From Granulosicoccus sp965214025 (GTDB lineage: Bacteria > Pseudomonadota > Gammaproteobacteria > Granulosicoccales > Granulosicoccaceae): 64,000 bases of DNA. The notes under the pieces were generated by a model. The model searched no databases. It was given only the letters and a program-made list of their open reading frames with translations, and was not told the DNA's origin. The stretch lies in contig CBDCAW010000021.1 in assembly GCA_965214025.1 (NCBI GenBank), positions 9,417 through 73,416 of the forward strand, read 5' to 3'. This document shows positions 17,997 through 26,816 of the stretch, piece by piece. The first letter of the stretch is position 1; every line of letters begins with the position of its first letter. The translations under genes were made by a program, and so were the position numbers.

Positions 17997-19382
17997 TCAT
18001 CCTTGATGCTTGACCGACATGATCTTGACATCGCGGCGGTGGTTCAGAAACAGGAACACGGTGCACAGGAACAGCATCGTCCATTCTGTCGATAGTGCCA
18101 CAAGCCAAGTGCTTTCCAGCAGGTTATGCAACATCACGAACACGATCAGGTTCAGCGACTGGGCCGAGTGCAACCAGTGCCGGCGCGCGATGGCCGGAGA
18201 GAGCGCGGATGCCGCAGCCCCGGCGGTGAACACCGACTTCAGCGCCGGGTACAGGGCCAGGGCAAGCAGTGCGAAGAATACGGCCATGCCCAGCCAGCCC
18301 GTCTGCACCAGAATGTCGAGGTAGCCGTTGTGCGCCTGCCCGAAATGCTGCACCAGTGGAATGGCTTCACGGATGGCCGGGGTTTCCGGTCCCATGCCCC
18401 AGAAGCTGCCGAATCCGAAACCGAGCCAGGGGCGCTCGGCATGCTTGGCCAGCACGTAGTCCCAGATGAACACACGGCCGGTGAACGTAGGGTCGCCATA
18501 GAAATACTCGACCAGGGTATTGATCGAGGTGGCCGCGCTGAACACGATGAAGCCTGCAAGCAGACAGGCAAGGCTTGCCAGTGTGGCCCACGCACCGATG
18601 ACCTCGTTGATCTTCCTGATCACCACCGCCAGGGCCATGATGCCGAGGGTGCCCATGAACAGGGCCAGCGAGGTCTTCGAGCCGGTCATCGGCAGGAACG
18701 CGATTGCCGCTGCAGCGGCGAGCCACCAGGCACGGTGACGCGCCAGACCATGCCAGAAGAAGTGGATCGCACAGATGGCGGAAAACGCGCCCGCCACGTT
18801 CTTGTGGATCTGGATACCCTTCCACATGCCTTCATGGTCGATGGAAACGCCGTACAGCAACAGCATCGACAGCACGTTGATGATCAGCACGCCGAGCAGT
18901 GCAGCGCTGATCGACGTCAGCAACAGGTTCGCCGAGTACAGGTACTCCGCCAGCACGAACAAGGCGAAGCCGACGAGCAGGAACGTACCTGCCCGGCGGA
19001 TCACGAAACTGGGCTGATCAGACCAGAACAGCGACGCGATCAGGAAACCCGAGTAAAGCAACACCACGCCGAGCGCCAGCCAGGCATCGCGCGAGAGAGT
19101 GCGGGCAGTGACCGCGAACACGCCGATGCCGAGGGCTGCCAGGGCGAACACCACCAGCTGGCGCAGGTTGTCGGTGGTACCGGCCGAATCGGCCAGCAGC
19201 TCGTTCTGATAAGGTCGCGTGCCGATGCACACGAAGGCCAGGAAGAGCGTGAGCGCGCAGGCCACCAGCCGCTGCGGCCAGGTGGCTGGAGGTGCCCGCA
19301 AGGCTTGCGAACCTGTGTTCGGCGACCCTGCAGGCATCGGCCCCGGAGTCATCAGCTCGTTCGTCATCGACCGCTCAGTCAT
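17997..19382 (-). CDS. O-antigen ligase/polymerase family protein (Wzy/WaaL)
   Basis: About 461 residues with roughly 12 membrane helices. The large periplasmic loop and Wzy_C-type signature GQAHNGYLDILVQTGWLG carry the conserved His. The start at 19382 is chosen because its ATG overlaps the stop of the upstream GT2 as TGATG; the longer frame upstream reads through that gene. It would either polymerise lipid-linked repeat units or attach the polymer to an acceptor in the periplasm. A second protein of this superfamily lies at 28243-29790, so one may be the polymerase and the other a ligase. Confidence 0.85.
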   Translation of the reverse strand: MTERSMTNELMTPGPMPAGSPNTGSQALRAPPATWPQRLVACALTLFLAFVCIGTRPYQNELLADSAGTTDNLRQLVVFALAALGIGVFAVTARTLSRDAWLALGVVLLYSGFLIASLFWSDQPSFVIRRAGTFLLVGFALFVLAEYLYSANLLLTSISAALLGVLIINVLSMLLLYGVSIDHEGMWKGIQIHKNVAGAFSAICAIHFFWHGLARHRAWWLAAAAAIAFLPMTGSKTSLALFMGTLGIMALAVVIRKINEVIGAWATLASLACLLAGFIVFSAATSINTLVEYFYGDPTFTGRVFIWDYVLAKHAERPWLGFGFGSFWGMGPETPAIREAIPLVQHFGQAHNGYLDILVQTGWLGMAVFFALLALALYPALKSVFTAGAAASALSPAIARRHWLHSAQSLNLIVFVMLHNLLESTWLVALSTEWTMLFLCTVFLFLNHRRDVKIMSVKHQG

Positions 19383-20215
19383 CAGCCCTTGAGAAAGGCG
19401 TTCCGCCACGGCGACTTGTAGACCGCCCGGGCCAGGCTCCCCGGCAGTAACCGAAACAGCAGGCGGACGTTCGGATACAGCAGCTTGCTCGACAGCCCGA
19501 ACAGGCGGTAGATGCCGCGCATGTACACACGGTATTCGATCAGGCAACGGCTCACACTGCGGCGTATGAAGAACTTGCGCGTCAGACGCCAGTAGAAAAG
19601 CCGCTCCTGCAGGTTGTAGAGCTGAAGATCGATGGCCAGCATGTCGAACAGGAACTGCAGATCTTCATTCAGATGAACCGGGCGATAGCGCAGGCCGTGT
19701 TCGCTCAGCACCGTGCGGCGCATGCAATAGGTGGGATGCAACATCGCGTTGCCACGGGCGATGCCCTCACGGATCTCTTCCGAAGTTTCGAGGTAGTCAC
19801 GCTCGAAGACCACCTTGCCGACCTCGTCGATCTCGTAGGTGCAGCAGCCGACCATGTCGATATCCGGATTCGCTTCCAGGAAGGCGACCTGGCGTTCCGC
19901 CCGCAAGGTGTGCGAGATGTCGTCCATGTCCATGCGCAGCACATAGGGCTCGTCTTCCAGGGCGTCGATGAGCGTGTTGAGCCCGTACGGCAGGCCGCGA
20001 TTCACCGCGCCACGAATGATACGGTGGAAGCTCGCGGCATGAGCCGCGAGGTAGTGCTCATGCGCCGCCGAGATCGGTCCGTCGACATACAGGTAGATAT
20101 TCAGGTGCTCTACGCCATAGCTTTGTGCCAACAGGGATTTCAGGCCAGCGTCGAAGTAGTCGAGATTGTCACCACTGTAGAGCGTGGTGATGAAGGCGAG
20201 GTTGGGTTTGGACAT
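19382..20215 (-). CDS. Family 2 glycosyltransferase
   Basis: About 277 residues. It begins MSKPNLAFITTLYSGD, carries NRGLPYGLNTLID and the metal-binding MRMDMDDISH-like segment (residues around 100, D-x-D), and ends with a basic helical tail. The ATG at 20215 fits the fold start; 12 codons upstream are unlikely to be used. It is the first gene of the minus-strand polysaccharide arm and overlaps the ligase start by TGATG. It probably adds one sugar of the repeat unit. Confidence 0.87.
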   Translation of the reverse strand: MSKPNLAFITTLYSGDNLDYFDAGLKSLLAQSYGVEHLNIYLYVDGPISAAHEHYLAAHAASFHRIIRGAVNRGLPYGLNTLIDALEDEPYVLRMDMDDISHTLRAERQVAFLEANPDIDMVGCCTYEIDEVGKVVFERDYLETSEEIREGIARGNAMLHPTYCMRRTVLSEHGLRYRPVHLNEDLQFLFDMLAIDLQLYNLQERLFYWRLTRKFFIRRSVSRCLIEYRVYMRGIYRLFGLSSKLLYPNVRLLFRLLPGSLARAVYKSPWRNAFLKG

Positions 20216-20499
20216 GTGAGGTCGAAGTTGGAGCCCGTCGAGCGGTAACATCGTACTGTACCGACTTGCACGTGAAGGGCATCATTGCGGCCCCGTCAGG
20301 CATGGAAGGCTGTTGCGGGCCGTATTGTCACGACCTGTCCGCGGGTTGACAAGCGGTGTCGCGCTTGCAAAGCGTCTGAACACGTATGCGTACCCTCCTG
20401 TGCGAGTTGCTGAATCTGTGAACTCGTCGACGAAATCGGCCAGACTTTCTTATCCACGGAATGACTGAAAAGTAGAAAGAAATGACGAAGGAGATGTTA

Positions 20500-21561
20500 A
20501 TGACAAAGGAGATGGAAAGGACGAAATCACAGGAGAAGTCACAATATGTGCATGCTCCGGCCACTGCGTCGGCGTCGTTCGGTGGGAAAGGTAGCGGGCA
20601 CAGGAGCATCAGCACCGCGTTGCGAGTAGCCGTCGTGGTTCCCACGTATCGCCGCCCCGAACGGCTCGCGCACCTGCTCGAAGCCCTTGAGGCCGAGATC
20701 ACGGATTGCCATGCCCACTGGCGCGCCGGGATCGCGCTGTGCGTGATCGTGGTCGACAACGATGCCGAACTCCAGCAAGGCGCGGCGGTGGTCCGGCGCA
20801 TGGCCCCGTCCATGAACTGTGAAGTGCAGGTGCACATCGAGCCTGCCACCGGCGTCTCGGTAGTGCGCAACCGCCTGGTCGCCGCTGCCCAGTCCTGGCG
20901 TGCCGAACTCATCCAGATGATCGACGACGACGAGTATCCCGAAGCCGGCTGGCTGCGCAGGATGGTGGAATGCGCCGGTGTTTATCGGGCCGATATCGTG
21001 TCCGGACCGGTGCGGGCCGATTTCGCAAGCACGCCACCTCCCTGGGTCGTCGAGCACTTTCAGTACAGCGATCGTCCGCACGAGACCGGTACTTTTCCCG
21101 CGGTTCAGCGCACCAGCAACGTCCTGTTCCGTGCATCGTCACTCCGGAACGAGGCACTGTTCACGAATGACGAATGGTTCGACCTCTCGCTGGGCCGGGC
21201 CGGTGGCGAGGATTCGCATCTGATCGAACGCATGGTGAACGCCGGTGCGGTTCATGTCTGGTGCGAGGAGGCGGCGGTGAACGAGCACATTTCGGCCGAG
21301 CGCCTCGAACCGCGTTATCTCCGGGAAAGAGCCTGGCGCTATGGCAATTGCGGCATGGTCTACCGCAAGTTGCTGCACCCGGGGGTTGGCTGGTCGGTGG
21401 TGCGTGTCGGCAAGACCGCCTTCCTGTTCGCCCGCTGGCTACTGTTGAGCTATCGCTACCTTATGCCTGGCCAGCGCGAGCTGCACCATCTGGAACTGTG
21501 CACCGTGCGCGGCCGCGTGAGTGCACATCTGGGCAATGTGAAGGGTCAGTATGGCGCGTAA
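20500..21561 (+). CDS. Family 2 glycosyltransferase
   Basis: About 353 residues. VVVPTYRRPERLAHLLEAL begins the GT-A domain; IVVDND, the MIDDDEYP metal site, RTSNVLFRAS and GGEDSHLIERM follow. Start choice: the ATG at 20500 has AAGGAG at 20488-20493, 6 nt upstream. An ATG at 20482 is also in frame and gives a duplicated Met-Thr-Lys-Glu-Met beginning. It is divergent from the GT2 at 20215 across a 284-nt promoter region. The following flippase gene begins 6 nt after its stop. Confidence 0.88.
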   Translation: MTKEMERTKSQEKSQYVHAPATASASFGGKGSGHRSISTALRVAVVVPTYRRPERLAHLLEALEAEITDCHAHWRAGIALCVIVVDNDAELQQGAAVVRRMAPSMNCEVQVHIEPATGVSVVRNRLVAAAQSWRAELIQMIDDDEYPEAGWLRRMVECAGVYRADIVSGPVRADFASTPPPWVVEHFQYSDRPHETGTFPAVQRTSNVLFRASSLRNEALFTNDEWFDLSLGRAGGEDSHLIERMVNAGAVHVWCEEAAVNEHISAERLEPRYLRERAWRYGNCGMVYRKLLHPGVGWSVVRVGKTAFLFARWLLLSYRYLMPGQRELHHLELCTVRGRVSAHLGNVKGQYGA

Positions 21562-21567
21562 GAGTTT

Positions 21568-22809
21568 GTGCTGCGGAAACGGGCGGACCCATCGTTGAAG
21601 CCCGCCAAGGCCCGCAGTTTCCTCGAAGGTGCGCTGGCACAGGGCCTGCCGAGCGCGATGAATTTCATTGCCGCCATCTGGCTCGTGTGGCAGGGGTCGG
21701 TGGCGGAATTCGGAACCTACAGCCTGTTGTTCGCCGTAGCCGGGTTGATAGCTGCCGTGCAGCGCCCGCTGGTCAGCCTGCCGATGAACGTGTTCGCCAC
21801 GCGTTCGCACACCGCGGATCACTATGCCGATTTCTTTCATTTCCACGGGATCTCCGTGGTAGTCGGCACACTGGCGGCGCTGGCCTTCGCCGCCGCCATC
21901 GGTGCGCCGGTGCTGGCCTTCGGCTTCTTCGCCTGCTCACAGCTGTTTCGCGAGTTCGTCAAGTCGTATCTGTTCTGTACCCACGCCCGCCGTGAAGCCA
22001 TGCAGGCCGAGGCCATCGCAAGCCTTGCGTTTCTGCTGGCCATGGGGGTGGCCCATGTCAGCGGTCGTATATCGGTATCCAGCGTGCTGGTCAGTTCGGC
22101 GATCGGCGCCACGGTATTTGCTGCGCTGTGGTTGCAGATCCGCGACGACGTGGAAAACCGCCGCCGCCGCCGCTTTCGATGGAAACGCTATCGTTTCATC
22201 TGGCGTTATAGCCGTTGGTCCGTGGCCGGCGTGGGAACCAATGAAATCACGACCCGATCGTACAATTACATCGTGGCGATATTCGCAGGCTACGAATTGC
22301 TCGGTCTCATCAATTTCATCCGGCAGACCTTTTCACCGATTCAACTGTTGAGCAGTAGCTGGTCGCAGATCTGCCTGCCGGTGATGCGTGAATATTACGT
22401 AGCGAAAGCGCAACCCCGCATCTTGAAGGTGCGCCGCTACGCCCAGCTCGGCTTCGCAGGCGTTACTGCAACCTGGGCACTTGCCTTGTACATCGGCTTT
22501 CCGTGGCTGCAGCAGCTACAGCCCGATCTGAACTCCCCCCTCGTACCCCTGCTGCTGCTGCTGTGGTGCCTGTATTTCCTGATCGACGGGCAGATCATGT
22601 TGTATCGCGTCGAGCTGACCGTGCAGAAGGCATTCCGCTACCTCTTCGCCACCGAACTGGTCTGTGCCGCGTGTGTGGTGGTACTTTCACTGCCGACCGT
22701 CTATCTGTTGTCTGAAGAGTGGCTGGTGGCACTGACCTGTGCGCTGAATCTTGGGTTGCTGGTAGTATATGCGAGGCGGTTCAGGGGTGCCGAAGGTGCA
22801 TCTGCCTGA
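21568..22809 (+). CDS. Wzx-like polysaccharide flippase
   Basis: 413 residues with about 12 membrane helices, a GTG start 6 nt after the preceding stop, and a MOP-type organisation (first half QGLPSAMNFIAAIWLV, second half IWRYSRWSVAGVGTNEITT). It would flip lipid-linked repeat units across the inner membrane for the Wzy-type machinery in this locus. It is only distantly like the flippase at 43950-45266. Substrate not predictable. Confidence 0.82.
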   Translation: MLRKRADPSLKPAKARSFLEGALAQGLPSAMNFIAAIWLVWQGSVAEFGTYSLLFAVAGLIAAVQRPLVSLPMNVFATRSHTADHYADFFHFHGISVVVGTLAALAFAAAIGAPVLAFGFFACSQLFREFVKSYLFCTHARREAMQAEAIASLAFLLAMGVAHVSGRISVSSVLVSSAIGATVFAALWLQIRDDVENRRRRRFRWKRYRFIWRYSRWSVAGVGTNEITTRSYNYIVAIFAGYELLGLINFIRQTFSPIQLLSSSWSQICLPVMREYYVAKAQPRILKVRRYAQLGFAGVTATWALALYIGFPWLQQLQPDLNSPLVPLLLLLWCLYFLIDGQIMLYRVELTVQKAFRYLFATELVCAACVVVLSLPTVYLLSEEWLVALTCALNLGLLVVYARRFRGAEGASA

Positions 22810-22970
22810 TGATCCTGCATCAGGGGGTGAGTGCCTCCCCAATGACATCTCCTTCTCGACATCCAGGCGTCGCGTGACGGATAGCCGGCCCGAAGGAGGA
22901 GCTCCAGTGTCGAACCCTGTCCGTCTCCCCTCACGAGCCCTTCCAGAAACCTGATGTTGAACTCCGCCTG

Positions 22971-23924
22971 ATGCAATCGTCGAAACCCGTGTGCCGCCCA
23001 CTTACCATGAGCCGTTCTCGTTCCTGCCATTGGCTGGAAGTATTGTCGTTAGGCTGCTGCCTCTCACTTGTCGGCCTGATGAGCAATCCCTCGTTCGCCG
23101 AGACACCGGCAGAGCGAGAGGCGGAAGAGGAGGTCGTGCAGGATCGCTCCACCGCCTTCAATCCTGACGTGCTGACCGTGCATCGACAGAACTACTTTCT
23201 GCCGCTCAGCACGACCACCGCGCTGAACCGGGGTGTATACGACGAGTTCGATGCCGATCTGTCAGACGGGCTGACGAAGAACGAGGTGAAGTTCCAATTC
23301 AGTGCGAAGGTGCAGGCCAATCAGCGAGATCTTCTGCTGCGCAATGATGCGATACATTTTGCCCTTACGCTCGAAGCCTGGTGGCAACTGTATTCGAGTC
23401 AACTGTCCAGCCCGTTTCGTGAAACCAACTACACGCCGGAAATCTTCTACGTGAAGCCGGTGAATCGGGTGCTCGGAGGAGCAGCTCAGTTCAGCTTCGG
23501 TCTGCGGCACCAATCGAACGGGCAGGGCAGAGTGCTGTCGCGCAGCTGGAATCGACTGGTGGCGGGTGCGCGATACGAGCGCGACTCCGTACTGATAGCT
23601 GCTGAAACCTGGTATCGAATTCCGGAACGGAGCAAGAACGAGCCCGATGACGTGAAGGGTGACGACAACCCGGACATCGAGGATTTCGTGGGTTACGGCA
23701 GCCTGCGGCTCGGCTGGCGGGGCGATCTGATGGAGGCGTCCACCTCGATCCGGGGTAACCCGTCGACCGGCAAGGGTGGCATCGAGCTGCAGCTGAGCTT
23801 TCCGCTGTTCAACCGTTTTCGTGGTCTGGTGGAGTACTACAACGGCTACGGTGAATCCTTGATCGACTACGATCGATTCCAGCAACGGGTAGGCGTGGGA
23901 GTCCTGTTGTCGGATTTCTTCTAG
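22971..23924 (+). CDS. pldA: Outer-membrane phospholipase A1 (OMPLA)
   Basis: 317 residues, possibly starting at the ATG at 23007. A signal peptide ends near SFAETP, followed by an acidic segment and then a 12-strand barrel. The OMPLA active-site strand is intact: GLRHQSNGQGRVLSRSWNR, containing the His-x-Ser-Asn-Gly pair and the Ser-Arg-Ser-Trp-Asn block with the third catalytic Asn. The protein ends in Phe-Phe, as barrel proteins do for BAM recognition. It hydrolyses misplaced outer-leaflet phospholipids. Its place inside a polysaccharide cluster is unusual; it may be a chance neighbour, 161 nt after the flippase. Confidence 0.9.
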   Translation: MQSSKPVCRPLTMSRSRSCHWLEVLSLGCCLSLVGLMSNPSFAETPAEREAEEEVVQDRSTAFNPDVLTVHRQNYFLPLSTTTALNRGVYDEFDADLSDGLTKNEVKFQFSAKVQANQRDLLLRNDAIHFALTLEAWWQLYSSQLSSPFRETNYTPEIFYVKPVNRVLGGAAQFSFGLRHQSNGQGRVLSRSWNRLVAGARYERDSVLIAAETWYRIPERSKNEPDDVKGDDNPDIEDFVGYGSLRLGWRGDLMEASTSIRGNPSTGKGGIELQLSFPLFNRFRGLVEYYNGYGESLIDYDRFQQRVGVGVLLSDFF

Positions 23925-24061
23925 ATCGAACCTGTTCCGGATCACCTGGCGGGCCGCTGTTGCGAGTGGTGAGGTGCCATGCTCGCCGACGATTCAGGCA
24001 TCACCGTCATCGAACTGACAACGGCGATTGCGGTGACGTGCCTCCGGTGCCAGCTCCGTCT

Positions 24062-26137
24062 TCATCGAACCGGCAACAACAACCTCGGCGACGCTTCACT
24101 GGCCGCCGCATTGGTCCGAAACCAGAAGCCGGTCCAGGGTGCGACCGAATCAGTGCCGGAGAGCAAGCGGTAGTTGCCGGTGGACTGTTCGTAGGTCCAT
24201 ACCCCACCGGGCTTGGAGTAATCCACCTCATTCGCAGCTTCCAGGGTGCAGCCATTGGCGCACACGGGTGCCGCCGCGTCGGTTACCAGACGGAACGTAT
24301 CGACACCTGGCGACAGTCTGGTGGGTACAGCTCCGATCGTCCAGCCTCCACCCGGTACAGTGGCCAATGGCGTGGTGATGCAGGAGCCACCGTCTGCACA
24401 GTTGTCGCCGGTCACGCCGGTGGCATCGGTGGCGGCCACTGGAAGATTCAACCGTCGGGCCGACTCGTTCAGGTGGATGACCCAGAAGCCCGTGCCTACC
24501 GGAACCGGTTCGGAGAGATCCGGCCTGCGGTACATACCGGGGGTGCCTGTGGTGGCATCGAGGGTATCCGGTTCGAATACCCAGATCACCCAGCCGCTGG
24601 AGGAGCTGGCATCGCCGTAGGCTGCCGGGTCGAGAACACCAGCGAACAGATTGCCCAGGGTGCCCGTGCTCTCACCCGGCAAGCCGAGCAGATACCAGGA
24701 CTTCGATTCCAGCACGATTGCCAGGGGCCGCACGGGCTGCTCACCCCCGACGTAGGAATAATCCAGGGTGTAGTTGCCTGCACTGCCACTACTGCTGTCT
24801 TCCAGAACCGCCGTGTAGAAGCCGGCGAAAGGTGTCCTGAAAGATACGCTCGCGGTGAAGGGGCTGCTATCACGGGCGACTTCATTGCCTAGAGCATCGT
24901 AGATGATTACGCGCGGAGATAGGCTTGTATTGTCTGTGTCAGAGACTGTCACGTCCACTGTGGCGTTGGCCGCCGCACCGAATTCAAAGGTATCGATATC
25001 GCCCAGATCCAATGTCCCTTGCCTGGCAGTGGCACCCACCAGCGAACCGCCCTCATTGGCCCCTGGTGCACGCGCGAAATGCAACTCATAGTCCGCAGCG
25101 GTACTGTTGGAGCTCTGAACGACTACCGTATAGATGCCGTCGGCTGCAGCCTGAAACCCGCTCATGGCCGCGACGAAAGGGCTGGAATCGACGAACGCTT
25201 GCGTACCATCGGGTGCGTAGAGTGCGAAGCGAGGAGAGAAGTTGGTATTGTCAATGTCAGCGACCTTCAGGTGAACTTGGTCACCGGACTCGGCTGAGAA
25301 AGTCCAGGTGTCGATATCGCCCAGTGCCAGCTTCGCGGCACGCCGTGCGTCGTTCGGCAGCAAGCCTTTCTCGTTGCCGCCGGAGCTTCGAGCGAAGTAG
25401 AAACCGTAGTCGCCGGCCGAATCGCCACCTCTTTCAGATAGAACCACGGTCCAGGTTCCGGCTACGTTGATCTCGATATCACGCAGGCTCGCTACAAAAG
25501 GTGAGGAGTCACGTTCGAACACTGTTCCGGACGGATCCACAAGATGCACGATCGGTGACATGTTGGTGTTACCGCTGTCGGCCAGGTTGATGTTCACCCG
25601 TTCACCGACCCTGGCTTCGAACGTGAAGGTGTCGATATCACCGAGCTCTAACGTACCCGCCACCTCCGCATCGTTTTCGAGCCTGCCACCCTCGTTGGCT
25701 CCGGGTGCCCTTGCATAGTGCAGGGTATAGGTGCCTGTGGTGTTGGTGCCTGACTCCCGTACCAGCACGACGTGCTGGCCCGTCTGGGCGATAGCCAGGC
25801 CAAATATCGATGCGGTGAAGGGGCTCGTATCGGATTCCAACGGCTCACTGTCCGGGCCGAATACATCAACCCGCGGGCTGAAATTGGTGTTATCTCGATC
25901 GGCCACGTTCAAGTACACCGTATCACCGGCCGTGGCCGTGAACGTGTACCGGTCAATTTGTCCGTTACGGGTGGTTTCCGCGGTGACGAACTCATCGTTG
26001 GTCAGTTGCTGAGCCCAGCCGGTATTGGAAAAGGCTACGATGATTGACAGGAAGAAGATTCGACTCAGGAACCCGGCATGCCATTCCGGGCGGGCAACAG
26101 GATTCCAACGCGATGCCGAGTGTTGGCTGTGGAGCAT
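24062..26137 (-). CDS. Secreted PPC-repeat protein with the SGNH-associated C-terminal module
   Basis: 691 residues with a signal peptide ending at GWAQQ (residue 43). Four beta-rich repeats of about 105 residues follow (roughly 45-455). Each has an L-G-D-I-D-x-F/W-like start, a V-x-D-x-x-N-T-x-x-S-P-R-like centre, SSPF and an NYTL/DYELH-like end, typical of bacterial pre-peptidase C-terminal (PPC) domains. The last about 230 residues (24062 to about 24755) match the C-terminal module of the SGNH trio at 370-4955: SWYLLGLPGE, FWVIHLN, CANGCTLE, GTDSVAPWTGFWF. No catalytic domain is seen. AGAGGAA lies upstream of the ATG. A surface binding or scaffold role is inferred only. Confidence 0.78.
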   Translation of the reverse strand: MLHSQHSASRWNPVARPEWHAGFLSRIFFLSIIVAFSNTGWAQQLTNDEFVTAETTRNGQIDRYTFTATAGDTVYLNVADRDNTNFSPRVDVFGPDSEPLESDTSPFTASIFGLAIAQTGQHVVLVRESGTNTTGTYTLHYARAPGANEGGRLENDAEVAGTLELGDIDTFTFEARVGERVNINLADSGNTNMSPIVHLVDPSGTVFERDSSPFVASLRDIEINVAGTWTVVLSERGGDSAGDYGFYFARSSGGNEKGLLPNDARRAAKLALGDIDTWTFSAESGDQVHLKVADIDNTNFSPRFALYAPDGTQAFVDSSPFVAAMSGFQAAADGIYTVVVQSSNSTAADYELHFARAPGANEGGSLVGATARQGTLDLGDIDTFEFGAAANATVDVTVSDTDNTSLSPRVIIYDALGNEVARDSSPFTASVSFRTPFAGFYTAVLEDSSSGSAGNYTLDYSYVGGEQPVRPLAIVLESKSWYLLGLPGESTGTLGNLFAGVLDPAAYGDASSSSGWVIWVFEPDTLDATTGTPGMYRRPDLSEPVPVGTGFWVIHLNESARRLNLPVAATDATGVTGDNCADGGSCITTPLATVPGGGWTIGAVPTRLSPGVDTFRLVTDAAAPVCANGCTLEAANEVDYSKPGGVWTYEQSTGNYRLLSGTDSVAPWTGFWFRTNAAASEASPRLLLPVR

Positions 26138-26555
26138 GGCTTTTCAATTCCTCTATGGCGGATAGTTATCCGAGAAGATCACAGCCTCGACGAAACGCTG
26201 ACCGATGGCGGCCCACGGAAGGAGATCAGTGCCGGTGCTGCAATGTGCGAAGTCTAGCCAGAAGAGGGAACTGAATAAATAGAAACATAATGCAGTGCTG
26301 GCCCCATTTGATTGCGTGGGCGCTGAAACCGGCGGTTAAATGCACGAATGGCAGGAAATGGGGGGATGGGAAGTGAGAAGTGTTGGAGCCTGCAACGATG
26401 AACGCTTGTTTGCAGGAGGCTCGGGGCCCGCGCAACGATCAACCGTCGCTTTCGGTCGTTCAGGCGCTTGTTATGGCAAGCCCTGAACGAAGAAAGCCCC
26501 GCAATGCGGGGCTTTTCTCTGACTGGTATGCCTGGTTCTTTGCGCGAAGGAGACT
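26138..26555. other. Intergenic stretch without a gene
   Basis: 418 bp between the PPC gene and the 64-residue protein. It holds the hairpin at 26493-26515 and otherwise no convincing coding signal. The end near 26138 must carry the PPC promoter. Confidence 0.5.
26493..26515. terminator. Bidirectional-looking intrinsic terminator
   Basis: A perfect 10-bp stem, AAAGCCCCGC with GCGGGGCTTT, has a 3-nt loop and is followed by T residues on the plus strand and a CTTTCTT tract on the minus strand. It lies 40 nt past the stop of the minus-strand 64-residue gene and so probably ends the HprK-fusion transcript. Confidence 0.8.
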
Positions 26556-26747
26556 TCAGCTACCCGGTGGTGGTGGCGGGTTGAACGACTGGGCGTGCGA
26601 GCTCTTGCCGGTAAGCAGCAGGCCTGCCACTACCGGTGAGGCGTAGGCCAGCTTGGTAATAGCCGCACGGCGGCCAGCTGACGGCTCGTCGGCCTTTGTT
26701 TCGGTGGCGTCTTCCTCGGCAGGAAGGCGGTTGTCGTCGTTACTCAT
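26556..26747 (-). CDS. Small protein (63 aa) with C-terminal PPPPPGS, partner candidate of the HprK fusion
   Basis: The ATG at 26747 has GGAG 7 nt upstream; an adjacent upstream GTG is less likely. Layout: an acidic polar leader of about 25 residues, an Arg-Arg pair, a hydrophobic segment KLAYASPVVAGLLLTG, then SSHAQ and the tail SFNPPPPPGS. The middle could be an export signal with cleavage after SHA, releasing a peptide of about 11 residues, or a recognition helix for a PqqD-like domain. It lies 69 nt after the kinase fusion gene on the same strand. Not assignable to a named family from memory. The ending in Ser recalls lasso-peptide precursors that are phosphorylated on the terminal serine by HprK homologues. 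Confidence 0.68.
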   Translation of the reverse strand: MSNDDNRLPAEEDATETKADEPSAGRRAAITKLAYASPVVAGLLLTGKSSHAQSFNPPPPPGS

Positions 26748-26816
26748 CACTAGACTCCGTTGAGAGCGGGAAATAGGGCCATCGGTCCGCGAAGAATAGC
26801 ACGCGGTCGAGTGCAG

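Noticed and set aside
23979..24173. Plus-strand 64-residue frame beginning like a pilin (DSGITVIELTTAIAV)
   Set aside because: The pilin-like start is short and soon reads into the antisense of the PPC gene; no continuation in any frame was found.
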